From contig CAITMU010000065.1 of assembly GCA_903893565.1 (NCBI GenBank), forward strand, positions 1 to 64,000: a stretch of DNA of 64,000 bases. Reading direction: 5' to 3'. Within the stretch, counting starts at the first letter, position 1; each line of letters starts with the position of its first letter. The stretch comes from an uncultured beta proteobacterium (GTDB lineage Bacteria; Pseudomonadota; Gammaproteobacteria; Burkholderiales; SG8-41). The notes beneath the pieces were generated by a model, which worked only from the letters and a program-made list of their open reading frames with translations, made no database searches and was not told the origin of the DNA. Of this stretch, positions 36,743 through 45,959 are shown piece after piece. A program made the position numbers and the translations under genes.

Positions 36743-37741
36743 ATGATCCGTCGCACTGGCCTTTGCTCACGTCAACCTTGGGGGTTCATCGGGGTCTTAT
36801 TAGGAATTTATTTTAGCAGCGCGCTCCCTGTTCAGGCCGAGCCTGCTTATCCAAACAAAGCGATTCGCTTGATTGTGGCGCAAACGATTGGCGGCAATGC
36901 CGATATGGTGGGACGTGCCTATGCAACGAAACTCACCGAGCGTTTTGGCCAACAAGTGGTCGTTGATAACCGAGGGGGAGGCTCAGGCATTATCGCCACC
37001 GACATTGTGGCGCATGCCGCCAATGATGGCTACACCTTGTTACTAGCGCCCACCGCCCACGCCATCAACGTGAGCCTTTATGCAAAATTACCCTATGACA
37101 CTCAACGGGATGTTAAAGCCATCTCACTACTGGGAGTCGGTTATAACGTCCTCGTCGTCTCACAAAACCACAGCACCCATTCACCCCAAGCCCTTATAGC
37201 CTTGGCGAAAGCACGTCCCGGAAAACTCACCTTTGCCTCCTCAGGTAGTGCAGGTGCGTCTCATCTGACTGGTGAATTATTTCGCCTCATGGCTGGTATC
37301 GATGTCCTTCACATCGCCTACAAAGGGGCCCCCGCCTCGCTCACGGCGTTGGTAGGAGGCGAAGTCGACTTTAGCTTCAGCAGCATGGCAAGCACACTGC
37401 CTCTGGTGCGTAGTCTCCGTTTAAGGGCATTGGGGGTGTCTTCCCCCGAACGATGGCCCACCCTACCTGACATACCCACTGTCGCAGAATCAGGCGTGCC
37501 TGGCTTTGAGAGTTCCAGTTGGCAAGGGTTTTTTGGTCCTCGTACTCTATCCCCAGACAAAGTGCGTCTGCTCAATCAAGAAATCGCCCTCATTGCACAA
37601 TCCAAAGAATTGTATCAACGACTGTTGCCCGAGGGTCTATTACCCAAAAGCCTTCCCGTTGAACGCTTTGAAAAATTTATTGTTGATGAAATAAAAAAAT
37701 GGTCAAAGGTCACTCATGCCGCGGGTTTAGCCGCCCACTAA
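36743..37741 (+). CDS. Bug/TctC-family periplasmic solute-binding protein (11 of 16)
   Basis: A 332-residue binding protein. The ATG at 36743 gives a signal peptide ending at PVQA before EPAYPNKAIRLIVAQ; the frame is open from a TTG at 36692 within the preceding gene. The loop TIGGNADMVGR has Ile where most members have Pro. HIAYKGAPASLTALVGG and SSWQGFFGPRTLSP follow. It lies 19 bases after the previous Bug gene, so a single mRNA carries both, followed by an esterase and an SDR. Confidence 0.91.
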   Translation: MIRRTGLCSRQPWGFIGVLLGIYFSSALPVQAEPAYPNKAIRLIVAQTIGGNADMVGRAYATKLTERFGQQVVVDNRGGGSGIIATDIVAHAANDGYTLLLAPTAHAINVSLYAKLPYDTQRDVKAISLLGVGYNVLVVSQNHSTHSPQALIALAKARPGKLTFASSGSAGASHLTGELFRLMAGIDVLHIAYKGAPASLTALVGGEVDFSFSSMASTLPLVRSLRLRALGVSSPERWPTLPDIPTVAESGVPGFESSSWQGFFGPRTLSPDKVRLLNQEIALIAQSKELYQRLLPEGLLPKSLPVERFEKFIVDEIKKWSKVTHAAGLAAH

Positions 37742-37894
37742 ATGTTAACCATCATTTAACAATCAAGAATGCTACCCCCAGACTCCACTCAGATAGCCGG
37801 CCCATTCCGTCAAAGACTCCCAAAGACTTCCCGAGCCTGATATCGTCGATTGCATCCAGAACCACTTACGTCTTATTTTTTTGGGAAATGATCC

Positions 37895-38752
37895 ATGTTG
37901 AACTACCAACCGGATGCTCACTTCGAAATTAAAATGTGGGATATGGAATATCTTAAAACACCCCACCGAGCCTTGTTAGCCCGTATTTATCAGCCTCAGG
38001 GTGAAGGCCCCTTTCCGGTAGTGCTAGATTTACATGGCGGGGCTTGGAATAATAAAAACCGCTTGGCAAATGCGCCGATGGATGAAGCGCTCGCTAAAAG
38101 TGGCGTTTTGGTCGTGGCCGTTGATATGAGTCTAGCGCCGGAGGCGCCCTATCCGAGCTGCGTTCAGGAAGCGAGCTTCGCTGTGCGTTGGTTAAAAACA
38201 AATGCCTCGTTGTGGCACGGGGATCCGACCACGCTCGGTTTACTCGGCAGCTCCAGTGGCGGACATGTAGCACAACTACTCGCAATGCGCCCCGATTACC
38301 TCCCCTACCACCTACACCCGCTACCCGATAGTCAGTGCGCGAACCTCCACATCACTTATGTGGCCACACGCTCCCCCATTAGCGACCCCTGGGCTCGCTT
38401 TCGGCAAGCCGAAAAAATGAAACGTGAACACATGATTAAAAATAGTCATACTTTTTTTAATCCTTGGGAGAGTATTCACGAGGCTAATCCGCAAGAAATG
38501 CTGAATCGAAAAGATCCGGTTGCACTACCCCCGATGCTCATCATGCAAGGGCAGCTCGATGACAATGTGATACCTATCATACAAGAAACCTTCTGCGCTT
38601 CTTATCGTGCGGCCGGGGGCGAGTGTCAACTTGAAATTTTCGAAAACGCATCCCATGAATGGGTTGCGACCCCCAGTGTGCAAACTGATTTATCTCATCA
38701 GGTATTAAAATTATTTATCCAGCGACAACTACACTCAGCTCGTCGGGTGTAG
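37895..38752 (+). CDS. Alpha/beta hydrolase (BD-FAE/HSL-like esterase)
   Basis: A 285-residue cytoplasmic esterase. The oxyanion motif HGGAW lies at residues 47-51, the nucleophile motif GSSSGGH near residue 125, and the late His in NASHEW. The layout matches the BD-FAE/hormone-sensitive-lipase side of the superfamily, which hydrolyses short esters or kynurenine-type amides. The ATG at 37895 has GGGAAA upstream. It lies 153 bases after the Bug pair and 46 bases before the SDR gene. Confidence 0.88.
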   Translation: MLNYQPDAHFEIKMWDMEYLKTPHRALLARIYQPQGEGPFPVVLDLHGGAWNNKNRLANAPMDEALAKSGVLVVAVDMSLAPEAPYPSCVQEASFAVRWLKTNASLWHGDPTTLGLLGSSSGGHVAQLLAMRPDYLPYHLHPLPDSQCANLHITYVATRSPISDPWARFRQAEKMKREHMIKNSHTFFNPWESIHEANPQEMLNRKDPVALPPMLIMQGQLDDNVIPIIQETFCASYRAAGGECQLEIFENASHEWVATPSVQTDLSHQVLKLFIQRQLHSARRV

Positions 38753-38798
38753 TCTTTTCTAAACTCCTTATCAATTAAAAGAAAGTATCCCACTCAAT

Positions 38799-39605
38799 AT
38801 GTTAAGTCTCAAAGGCAAAGTAGCACTCGTTACAGGCGCTGGCACCGTAGGTGCCGGTTGGGGTAATGGTAAAGCCACAGCGGTGCTTTTTGCCCGTCAA
38901 GGCGCCGAAGTGTTTGGAAGCGATATTAACCCCTCGGCACTAGCGGAAACAGGCGCTATCATTCAAACCGAAGGAGGGGTCTTTGCCGCACACACCACCA
39001 ACATGACTAAAGCCACCGAAGTCGAAGCGATGGTGAAAGCCTGTCTGGATCGATTTGGACGTATTGATATTCTTGTCAATAATGTCGGTGGCTCAGCCCC
39101 TGGAGACCCTGTCAGCATGAGTGAAGACCTTTGGGACTCTCAGCTAGATCATAATCTAAAAACCGCTTTTTTGGCCTGCAAATACGTGCTCCCCGTTATG
39201 GAAAAACAAGCTAGCGGCGCGATTGTCAATATCTCCTCCGTTGCCGGATTTAGTCAACAAGTCGGGGGACGCGTTCATGTAGCCTACAGTACCGCCAAAT
39301 CAGGGTTACTCGGGTTTACCCAATCAACGGCCATGGCTTACATTAAAAAAGGGATTCGCTGTAATCTAGTCGTCGTAGGCACTATGCATACCCCGCTCGT
39401 TGAAGAACGCATACTAAAACAGCTGGGCTCTAAGGATGCAGCCGCTTTGGTCGAAAAAAGAAACAAAGCGGTACCCATCGGTCGGATGGGAGATGCATGG
39501 GATACGGCCCATGCAGTCTTATTTCTCGCCTCCGACGAGGCGCGCTACATTACGGCAACCGATCTTTTTGTGGATGGGGGTCTGTGCGCATCGAGGCCCG
39601 GGTAA
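38799..39605 (+). CDS. SDR family NAD(P)-dependent oxidoreductase
   Basis: A 268-residue classical short-chain dehydrogenase. The dinucleotide motif is TGAGTVGAGWG (12-22), longer than the usual TGxxxGxG. NNVGG is at 94-98, Ser146/147 and the YxxxK pair Tyr163 and Lys167 are the catalytic residues, and the C-terminal VDGG is present. Members oxidise alcohols or reduce ketones; the substrate is not evident. It follows an esterase, so it might oxidise the released alcohol or hydroxy acid. Confidence 0.9.
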   Translation: MLSLKGKVALVTGAGTVGAGWGNGKATAVLFARQGAEVFGSDINPSALAETGAIIQTEGGVFAAHTTNMTKATEVEAMVKACLDRFGRIDILVNNVGGSAPGDPVSMSEDLWDSQLDHNLKTAFLACKYVLPVMEKQASGAIVNISSVAGFSQQVGGRVHVAYSTAKSGLLGFTQSTAMAYIKKGIRCNLVVVGTMHTPLVEERILKQLGSKDAAALVEKRNKAVPIGRMGDAWDTAHAVLFLASDEARYITATDLFVDGGLCASRPG

Positions 39606-39661
39606 TTTCTTATTTAAAGACTGTCTCCCCTATTTAAATCATAAAGGCTTAAGCCCCTATC

Positions 39662-40213
39662 ATGGCATTAAAAGCCACTATCTTTAAAGCACAGCTACAA
39701 ATTTCAGACACTAATCGCCACTACTATCAAACCCATACGCTGACCATTGCTCGTCACCCCTCAGAAACCGATGAACGCATGATGGTGCGTATTCTTGCCT
39801 TTGCCGGACAGGCCCATGAGGCGCTCTTGTTTGGCAAAGGTCTTAGTAGCGACGATGAACCCGACCTGTGGCGTAAAGACTTAACCGGAGCGATACAAGA
39901 ATGGATTGATGTTGGACTGCCCGATGACAAACGCTTACGCCGCGCTTGTGGTCGCGCTCAAAGTGTAGTGGTCTACAGTTATGGGGGGAGTGGCGCTCAG
40001 ATTTGGCGAAAAGATATGGGTGATCTACTCAAACGCAGTCGTAATCTAAAAATTCATGCTATTTCCCAACAAGCCAGTCAATCCTTAGCGCTGTTGGCTG
40101 ATCGAAATATGACATTGTCTTTTACTTTTCAAGACAAAGAAATCTGGGTGAGTAACGAAAAACAAACCCTATGCCTTGAAATGGATTGGGATATTAAAAA
40201 CGAAACCCCTTAA
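39662..40213 (+). CDS. yaeQ: YaeQ family protein
   Basis: A 183-residue protein matching YaeQ from end to end: MALKATIFKAQL at the start, ERMMVRILAFAGQAHE, DLWRKDLTGAIQEWIDVG and the core VVVYSYGG. YaeQ has a nuclease-like fold and was first described as able to compensate for RfaH; its true role is unclear. It is a conserved housekeeping gene and probably not part of the preceding catabolic genes, although it lies only 56 bases after the SDR. Confidence 0.92.
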   Translation: MALKATIFKAQLQISDTNRHYYQTHTLTIARHPSETDERMMVRILAFAGQAHEALLFGKGLSSDDEPDLWRKDLTGAIQEWIDVGLPDDKRLRRACGRAQSVVVYSYGGSGAQIWRKDMGDLLKRSRNLKIHAISQQASQSLALLADRNMTLSFTFQDKEIWVSNEKQTLCLEMDWDIKNETP

Positions 40214-40216
40214 AAG

Positions 40217-40246
40217 ACGGGCGCCCGTGTGATCTGGTGTGATCTG
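40217..40246. repeat. 12-bp palindrome followed by a 10-bp tandem repeat
   Basis: ACGGGCGCCCGT at 40217-40228 is a perfect palindrome, and GTGTGATCTG occurs twice in tandem at 40227-40246. Both lie in the 66-base gap between two convergent genes (YaeQ and the dienelactone hydrolase), and may help to end transcription on both sides. No T run follows. Confidence 0.45.
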
Positions 40247-40279
40247 CGCTGCCCGCCCACTGTGAGCGTTTCGTTGGTA

Positions 40280-40981
40280 TTATGAAGTGTGCAATCCTTG
40301 CAATAGCTTTAAGGCTTCATTCATAGAAAATTCTCTCGTCCCTTGATCAAAAGCGGTGGGATTTTCTTTCATCATGTAGCCATGCAAAATCCCTGGAAAA
40401 ATATGCACTGCTACATTTTTATGGGTCTGTGGAATCGCGCGATACATCGCTTGCACGGCCGCCGGGGCTGCATGATCTTGGTCCCCCCAGATGATGCTGA
40501 TGGGTTGCGTCGTACCATTTAATTCATGGGCGAAATCGCCCAACTGCGTTCCGTGACAGGACACCCCGCCACTGTAACCTAAGCGCTTGGGGCCCAAAAT
40601 CGCGTATGGTCCACCGTAACAAAATCCCATCGCAATCGCACGACCATTGAACTGACTGTATTGCGCCAATGTTTTCAAGGTGTCGACCATATCTTGTTCG
40701 CCCAAGCGTATGACATCCAAACGGGGCTGGGAACGCGTTTTAGTTCTGTCATCCGTACGCGATAAAGGACCTGGCACCGTACGCCAAAATAAATCAGGGG
40801 CCGCCACGAGATAACCGGCCTGACCAAACTCATCGGCTATCGCCCGAATATCACCATCTACCCCATGCACAGCCGAGGCCAACACGATGGCCGGTACAGG
40901 CCCTTTGACCTCTGGCACGACCATATAGCAATCAAACTCTGAACCTGATTGTGATCGAATTTTAATATCTTTGCGTTGCAT
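40280..40981 (-). CDS. Dienelactone hydrolase family protein
   Basis: A 233-residue alpha/beta hydrolase of the dienelactone hydrolase family. The nucleophile is Cys121 in MGFCYGG, as in true DLH enzymes; the Asp lies in WGDQDHAAP and the His in GILHGYM. It would open a dienelactone or similar unsaturated lactone in the cytoplasm. I start it at the ATG at 40981, which has GGAGG seven bases upstream; a further ATG at 41002 overlaps no ribosome site. It diverges from the Bug gene at 41073 across a short promoter region. Confidence 0.9.
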   Translation of the reverse strand: MQRKDIKIRSQSGSEFDCYMVVPEVKGPVPAIVLASAVHGVDGDIRAIADEFGQAGYLVAAPDLFWRTVPGPLSRTDDRTKTRSQPRLDVIRLGEQDMVDTLKTLAQYSQFNGRAIAMGFCYGGPYAILGPKRLGYSGGVSCHGTQLGDFAHELNGTTQPISIIWGDQDHAAPAAVQAMYRAIPQTHKNVAVHIFPGILHGYMMKENPTAFDQGTREFSMNEALKLLQGLHTS

Positions 40982-41072
40982 CTGAAATCCTCCAATGATC
41001 ATGAATCTATCATGAAAAAGGTTATTTTACGCCTTCCTCCCGTTGATGCGATCCTGAGGTACACTTATCAAC

Positions 41073-42077
41073 ATGATAAATGCTAAATCTTATATGACCC
41101 TTCGGTGCTTGATGGGGTTAGGAATGGGCTTTGCGTTATTTTTTACTTTTGCGGCTACAGCGCAGTCGCAACCCTCGGGTTACCCTTCCAAACCCGTACG
41201 CGTCATCGTGCCTTATCCGCCTGGCGGAGGCAATGACATCATCGGACGAGCCATTGCCGATGAACTCACGCGCCATTACGGACAAACTTTTTATGTGGAT
41301 AATCGTCCCGGTGCCAGCACTATCATTGGCACTGAAATCGCCGCTCACGCACCCGCCGATGGCTATCATTTATTTGTCGCAAGCCAAACCACCTTTGCTA
41401 TTGTGCCTCATCTTAAATCCAAGGTGCCCTACGACCCGTTACTCGACTTCGAATCTATATCTTTGCTCGCAACACAACCTTACCTTATCGTGAATCACCC
41501 TTCGCTGCCAGCACGCACAGTGCCCGAGCTCATTCGCTTGGCCAAAGCTAAACCGGGTCAACTGCTCTTCGCCTCCCCCTCTATCGGCACGGGAGGACAT
41601 TTATGCGCTGAGCTTTTCAAAGTCCGCGCTGACATTCAAATGGTTCACATTCCCTATAAAGGCTCGGGGCCCGCTGTAGCAGATTTAATCGGCGGACAGA
41701 TCCCCCTCATGTTCGCTACCACGAGCTCCGTTCACCCCCACATCAAAAGTGGCAAGCTACGCGGCCTTGCGATTTCTTCGCTCATACGACACCCCACACT
41801 GGCCGACATACCCACCATCGCTGAAACACTACCGGGCTTTGAATCCATTCAATGGATTGGCATCAATACCCCGCGCGCCACGCCAACTCCTTTGATCCAA
41901 ACACTGAACCACAGCATTGCCTCCATCACTCACACTCCACGCTTTGCTCAACGCATGGCCTCACAAGGCTACGACGCCCAGGGCAGCACTCCGGAGGCCT
42001 TGTCATTACGCATTAAAAGTGAATTTATACGGTTTAAAAAACTCATACAATCCATCGGCTTAAAAGACGAAAACTAA
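41073..42077 (+). CDS. Bug/TctC-family periplasmic solute-binding protein (12 of 16)
   Basis: A 334-residue binding protein with a signal peptide ending near ATAQ, then SQPSGYPSKPVRVIVPYP. The loop is PGGGNDIIGR, followed by YVDNRPGASTIIG and HIPYKGSGPAVADLIGG. The C-terminal lobe has SIQWIGINTPRATP where most members have GWYG. It is 29 bases before a CitE/HpcH-type lyase on the same strand, so the two probably form one transcript and share a substrate theme. Confidence 0.92.
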   Translation: MINAKSYMTLRCLMGLGMGFALFFTFAATAQSQPSGYPSKPVRVIVPYPPGGGNDIIGRAIADELTRHYGQTFYVDNRPGASTIIGTEIAAHAPADGYHLFVASQTTFAIVPHLKSKVPYDPLLDFESISLLATQPYLIVNHPSLPARTVPELIRLAKAKPGQLLFASPSIGTGGHLCAELFKVRADIQMVHIPYKGSGPAVADLIGGQIPLMFATTSSVHPHIKSGKLRGLAISSLIRHPTLADIPTIAETLPGFESIQWIGINTPRATPTPLIQTLNHSIASITHTPRFAQRMASQGYDAQGSTPEALSLRIKSEFIRFKKLIQSIGLKDEN

Positions 42078-42106
42078 CTTTTCCGCGATAAAAAAAGGAA
42101 ATTCTT

Positions 42107-42991
42107 ATGCGTTTATGGCGTAGCCTCTTATTTGTTCCCGCCAACCAGTCTCGGATGATCGATAAATTACCTTCGCTTGCGGCTGATGGGTTTATTTTTG
42201 ATCTAGAAGACACCGTACCGGCAGAAGAAAAGTCTAACGCCAGACACATGTCACAAGCCGCTATTGCAACGCTACCTGCTCATCGAAGCTGGGTACGGGT
42301 TAATGCCACCGACAGCGGTTTTTTACATGAAGACCTCGAAACCTTTGTGGGCACCCCGAAGCTTTGTGGCTTTGTACTGCCCAAGCAAGATAGCCGTGAA
42401 GATATCGCTGGAGTCGATCGTATGCTCACCAGCTTAGAAATCAGCCGCGGGCTCACTCCAGGCAGTACCCCCGTCATTGCGATGATTGAAAGTGCTGAAG
42501 GGGTTTTGAATGCGCGATCCATCTTCTCTCAATCTGCGCGTATAGAATCCGGTATGTATGCTGGAGGAGAGGACGGGGACATGAATGTCTCACTCGGCGC
42601 TCAATGGTCCAGTGAAGGCCCTGAGATGATGTTCGTACGTCAAATGACTTTTGTAGCCGCACGCGCTGCACGCATCAAATACCCATTGGATGGCGTGTTT
42701 TCCAACATCAAAGATCACGACGGTTTTCGGCGCGACACGCAACTATCGCGTCGATTAGGCTTTCGCGGCCGCACCGTGATTCACCCTGGACAAATTGATG
42801 CGGCCAACGAAATCTACACCCCTAGCACCCAAGAAATCGACTACGCCCATCGAGTCATTGCAGCCTTTGAAGAAGCACTCACACGCAAAACGGCTAGCAC
42901 CACTGTCGATGGTAAATTAGTCGATGTGGCCATGGCAAAAACAGCTCAAAATCTCTTAGATTTGGTCGCCGTTATTCGCCAATCGAACTAA
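42107..42991 (+). CDS. HpcH/HpaI aldolase/CitE-like lyase
   Basis: A 294-residue TIM-barrel lyase of the citrate lyase beta/malyl-CoA lyase group. All catalytic elements are present: FDLEDTVPAEEKSNAR near residue 30, VRVN, MIESAEGV and GGEDGDMNVSLG. Such enzymes join or split a 3-hydroxyacyl-CoA (malyl-CoA, citramalyl-CoA, citryl-CoA) into an acyl-CoA and a 2-oxo acid with magnesium. AAAAGGAA precedes the ATG. It converges on the operon at 43048-48043, which holds three more relatives. Confidence 0.9.
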   Translation: MRLWRSLLFVPANQSRMIDKLPSLAADGFIFDLEDTVPAEEKSNARHMSQAAIATLPAHRSWVRVNATDSGFLHEDLETFVGTPKLCGFVLPKQDSREDIAGVDRMLTSLEISRGLTPGSTPVIAMIESAEGVLNARSIFSQSARIESGMYAGGEDGDMNVSLGAQWSSEGPEMMFVRQMTFVAARAARIKYPLDGVFSNIKDHDGFRRDTQLSRRLGFRGRTVIHPGQIDAANEIYTPSTQEIDYAHRVIAAFEEALTRKTASTTVDGKLVDVAMAKTAQNLLDLVAVIRQSN

Positions 42992-43047
42992 AGCCCGCCT
43001 GACACTAAGAGCGTGTTTACCCGTGTTTTTTCTAAAAAAAATTACGC

Positions 43048-43962
43048 TTAAACGGCCGCGACTCCAGAACTTAAGAGCGCTAGACGTTTTTGCTCATCTC
43101 TTTGCTCGCATGCTTGAGCCATCTCTAATACCACAATAGCCCACTCATCAACCGGAACATCGATCATCTTGCCATCAAGCGGTACGGCGGCCGTTCCTGC
43201 CGCCACCCCTTCTGCAAAGGCAATACGTACCCGACGATTCCATTCCACCAATTCTGGGGTGGGCGTAAACGCTTGATTCACCGGGGCCACCCAACTTTCA
43301 AACGGACACACCACCCCCTTCAGCCCTAAATTGCGTGCCTTGTTAGCATTTTCGTGTATGAAAGTAAAAGCCTCTTCCACAGGGGTGACACTCAAGGGAT
43401 AGGACATTCCGACCAGTGAGACGCTGGCCGCTGTGGTCTCCACCACCAAGCGCCCCCTTGCATAATCAAAGGGATCGAGTTCGGCCAAGCACACCAATTC
43501 AAGATCGGTGGCGAGTGACTTTTCATCTAAAAAAATCTGGGTTAATCGATCACAAGCGGCAAGAATCGAACGAATATGCCAAACCCCTCGAGCTGAATCG
43601 ATACCTAAAATCCACTGTAGATGACCTTTGTCGAGGCCTTGTTTTTTTTCTAAGGTCGCGATGGTTTTTTCTGCTTGTTGCAATTGCTCTACCGATTCAA
43701 CCTTAGATAACATCACTCCGGTTAATGCTGCAACGGGCAAACTCGCCATCTGAGCTTCCCATTGAAGGGGGCTTAAGCGAACAAATATTTCCGCTCCCCC
43801 TTTTGCTGCCGCCTGAATATCCTCCTGAAGTGTGGGTGGGACTACAGCCGTTGCCGATAAATCCAAGGTCACCGCATCGGCATGATGGAATCCCGCCCGT
43901 TGCACACGTGCTCGATCATTAATCGGAATACATAAGTTGGAACGTCGAACCAAAAGAGTCAT
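43048..43962 (-). CDS. CitE/HpcH-like protein with degenerate active site
   Basis: A 304-residue protein with the overall CitE/HpcH barrel. The catalytic LDLEDxV is replaced by LDLSATAV (residues 33-40), the IES/IETARG motif by IDSARG, and the GxxD metal loop is not recognisable. VRLSPLQW keeps Arg but shares SPxQW with the degenerate paralogue at 46901. It is therefore probably not an active lyase but could be a partner or CoA-binding subunit. The ATG at 43962 lies two bases after the stop codon of the amidohydrolase gene, so translation is likely coupled. A longer frame to 44040 has no support. Confidence 0.84.
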   Translation of the reverse strand: MTLLVRRSNLCIPINDRARVQRAGFHHADAVTLDLSATAVVPPTLQEDIQAAAKGGAEIFVRLSPLQWEAQMASLPVAALTGVMLSKVESVEQLQQAEKTIATLEKKQGLDKGHLQWILGIDSARGVWHIRSILAACDRLTQIFLDEKSLATDLELVCLAELDPFDYARGRLVVETTAASVSLVGMSYPLSVTPVEEAFTFIHENANKARNLGLKGVVCPFESWVAPVNQAFTPTPELVEWNRRVRIAFAEGVAAGTAAVPLDGKMIDVPVDEWAIVVLEMAQACEQRDEQKRLALLSSGVAAV

Positions 43963-43964
43963 GA

Positions 43965-44831
43965 TTATTGAGGAAATCCGTAAAGGTCTTGCGGGTTGGT
44001 CACAAGAATACGATGGCGGATTATCTCCGACGGCGCCCACACCGACAGTAAGTCAAACAAAAGGGCATCGTCTGGCTTTTCTTTCGGACTCGGATGGGGC
44101 CAATCACTACCCCACACCAAACGCTCCGGTGCAGCGGACACAAAAGCTTGCGCCACTCGAGTAGCATCCGCATAAGTAGGAGGACCTACCTCCGTATTCA
44201 TATAAGCCCCAGACACTTTGACCCAAGCCCGTCTTTTATCCAATAATTGACGAATGACAGCATGTGAGGCGTGCTGGATGCCCTGATCAATGGGCGGTTT
44301 TCCAAGATGATCAAATACTAACTGCGTAGGCAAGCGGCCCAACATCGTGGCATGCTCAACAATTTTGTCATACGGCATATTCAGTTGAATATGCCAGCCA
44401 TAATCGGCAATGCGTTTAGCCAACGGCTCAATCATATCGATGGAGACTACTGCAGTTTTAGGATCCCCGACAGTAAAACGAATGCCTCGTATCCCCTCAT
44501 CATGTAATTTTTTTAAAGCCTCGTCTGTGATCGTCGGACGAATCACTGCCACCCCACGAGCATTATCCTGGCCGAGCGCTTTAATGGCATCGGTCGTGAC
44601 CGTGTTATCGGTCACATAGTTACGCGGCGTCACAATCACTACCCGGGACAGACCGATACGCTTTTGTAATAACCGATAATCACTCAAGGTCGATTCACTC
44701 GGCTTTGCCACCGGGGGCTGGTAACGAGGGTCATAGATGTGGATGTGGCAATCAGCCGCTTTGGCAGGGGCCTTTAGGGCAGGGGGTTCAGTACCACTCG
44801 AATTGGGAACTGCTTGCGCAACACCGGACAT
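43965..44831 (-). CDS. Amidohydrolase family protein, 2-pyrone-4,6-dicarboxylate hydrolase (LigI)-like
   Basis: A 288-residue TIM-barrel hydrolase. DCHIHIYDPRYQPP carries the HxH pair (His29, His31); FDHLGKPP in the middle and GSDWPHP near the C-terminus match LigI and related lactonases, which need no or little metal. LigI opens 2-pyrone-4,6-dicarboxylate in protocatechuate 4,5-cleavage. The first 26 residues are Ala/Pro-rich and not a clear signal peptide. AGGAGA precedes the ATG. The operon context with CitE-like lyases and a thioesterase suggests lactone opening before C-C cleavage. Confidence 0.88.
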   Translation of the reverse strand: MSGVAQAVPNSSGTEPPALKAPAKAADCHIHIYDPRYQPPVAKPSESTLSDYRLLQKRIGLSRVVIVTPRNYVTDNTVTTDAIKALGQDNARGVAVIRPTITDEALKKLHDEGIRGIRFTVGDPKTAVVSIDMIEPLAKRIADYGWHIQLNMPYDKIVEHATMLGRLPTQLVFDHLGKPPIDQGIQHASHAVIRQLLDKRRAWVKVSGAYMNTEVGPPTYADATRVAQAFVSAAPERLVWGSDWPHPSPKEKPDDALLFDLLSVWAPSEIIRHRILVTNPQDLYGFPQ

Positions 44832-44920
44832 ATGATGAATCTCCTAAAAAGGGAATACGACTTATCTAAGATGGCAAGCGCTTTACATCGACGCTAGCGC
44901 TTTTCTTTAAAAAATAATTT

Positions 44921-45904
44921 TTACTCTATGGTCATACCACTTGAACTCACCAACTTTTCATACTTTAACAAATCTTTTTGAATAAATTGCGCAAACTCTA
45001 CTGGTGACCCCCCCACAATATCCACCCCCTGTCGAGTCATATGTTCAATCAATTCGGTGTTGTGCAGAGCCCGCACCACCTGGGCATTGAGTAACGTAAT
45101 CACCGCTGGCAAAGTCGCTGCTGGGGCGAATAGTCCATGCCAAGCCGATTGCTCATAACCGGGCAACGCTTTTTCTGAGAGCGTTTCAATCTGCGGAGCC
45201 GCACGAGAGCGCTGCGCGCCCGTGAGAGCTAGCGCACGTAAGCGCCCACTATTAACGTGCGGCAAAGTGCTTGGCATGGTACCGAAATACATCGACACCT
45301 GACCGGATAACAAATCCGTCACTGCAGCCCCGCCGCCACGGTATGGCACATGCAATATCGACACACGGGCCATCTGGCGAAAGAGTTCTCCGGACAGGTG
45401 GTTTGAGCTACCCACGCCAGCAGAGGCAAAACTTAACTGTCCTGGATGCGATTTTGCAAACGCAATCAACGCAGCCACAGAACGCACCGGTAATGAAGGA
45501 TGGACCGCCAATACATTAGGGGCTGTAGTCATCAGACTAACGGGGGCTAAATCACGTACTAGATCATAGGAGAGCTTTTTAAATAAAAACTTATTCACCG
45601 TATTGGGTACTCCCCCCACCAGTAAAGTATAACCATCCGGAGGTGCATGCGCCACGAGCTCAGAACCAATGTTGGTGCCGCCACCAGGACGATTTTCCAC
45701 AAAAACCAACTGGCCAATCGTTTCCGATAACTTCGCAGCTACCTGTCGGCCCACAAAATCAACCCCGCCACCTGGCACATACGGCACAACAAAACGAATC
45801 GGACGAAGCGGATAGGCAGGATCTGCTTGACATAGCGCGGTCACAAAACAACCCATCGCGCACGCTATCAGATATAGACCCGTGCGCCTCAACTGATTAA
45901 TCAT
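44921..45904 (-). CDS. Bug/TctC-family periplasmic solute-binding protein (13 of 16)
   Basis: A 327-residue binding protein. I start it at the ATG at 45904 because MINQLRRTGLYLIACAMG gives a normal signal peptide ending at CQA before DPAYPLRPIRFVVPYV; the frame is open to 46021 inside the upstream gene. The loop is PGGGVDFVGR, followed by VENRPGGGTNIG and HVPYRGGGAAVTDLLSG. It lies 55 bases after the intact CitE-like gene and 89 bases before the LigI-like gene, in the middle of one operon. Confidence 0.92.
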   Translation of the reverse strand: MINQLRRTGLYLIACAMGCFVTALCQADPAYPLRPIRFVVPYVPGGGVDFVGRQVAAKLSETIGQLVFVENRPGGGTNIGSELVAHAPPDGYTLLVGGVPNTVNKFLFKKLSYDLVRDLAPVSLMTTAPNVLAVHPSLPVRSVAALIAFAKSHPGQLSFASAGVGSSNHLSGELFRQMARVSILHVPYRGGGAAVTDLLSGQVSMYFGTMPSTLPHVNSGRLRALALTGAQRSRAAPQIETLSEKALPGYEQSAWHGLFAPAATLPAVITLLNAQVVRALHNTELIEHMTRQGVDIVGGSPVEFAQFIQKDLLKYEKLVSSSGMTIE

Positions 45905-45959
45905 AAGACGCTTAACGAAGAAAAAAATATGATTGTTTTTATATTGCCACACAAGCCTC

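Noticed and set aside
44860..44910. AAGCGC and GCGCTT arms after the Bug gene at 44921
   Set aside because: The T-rich stretch is on the plus strand while the gene is on the minus strand, and the 15-base loop makes the hairpin weak.
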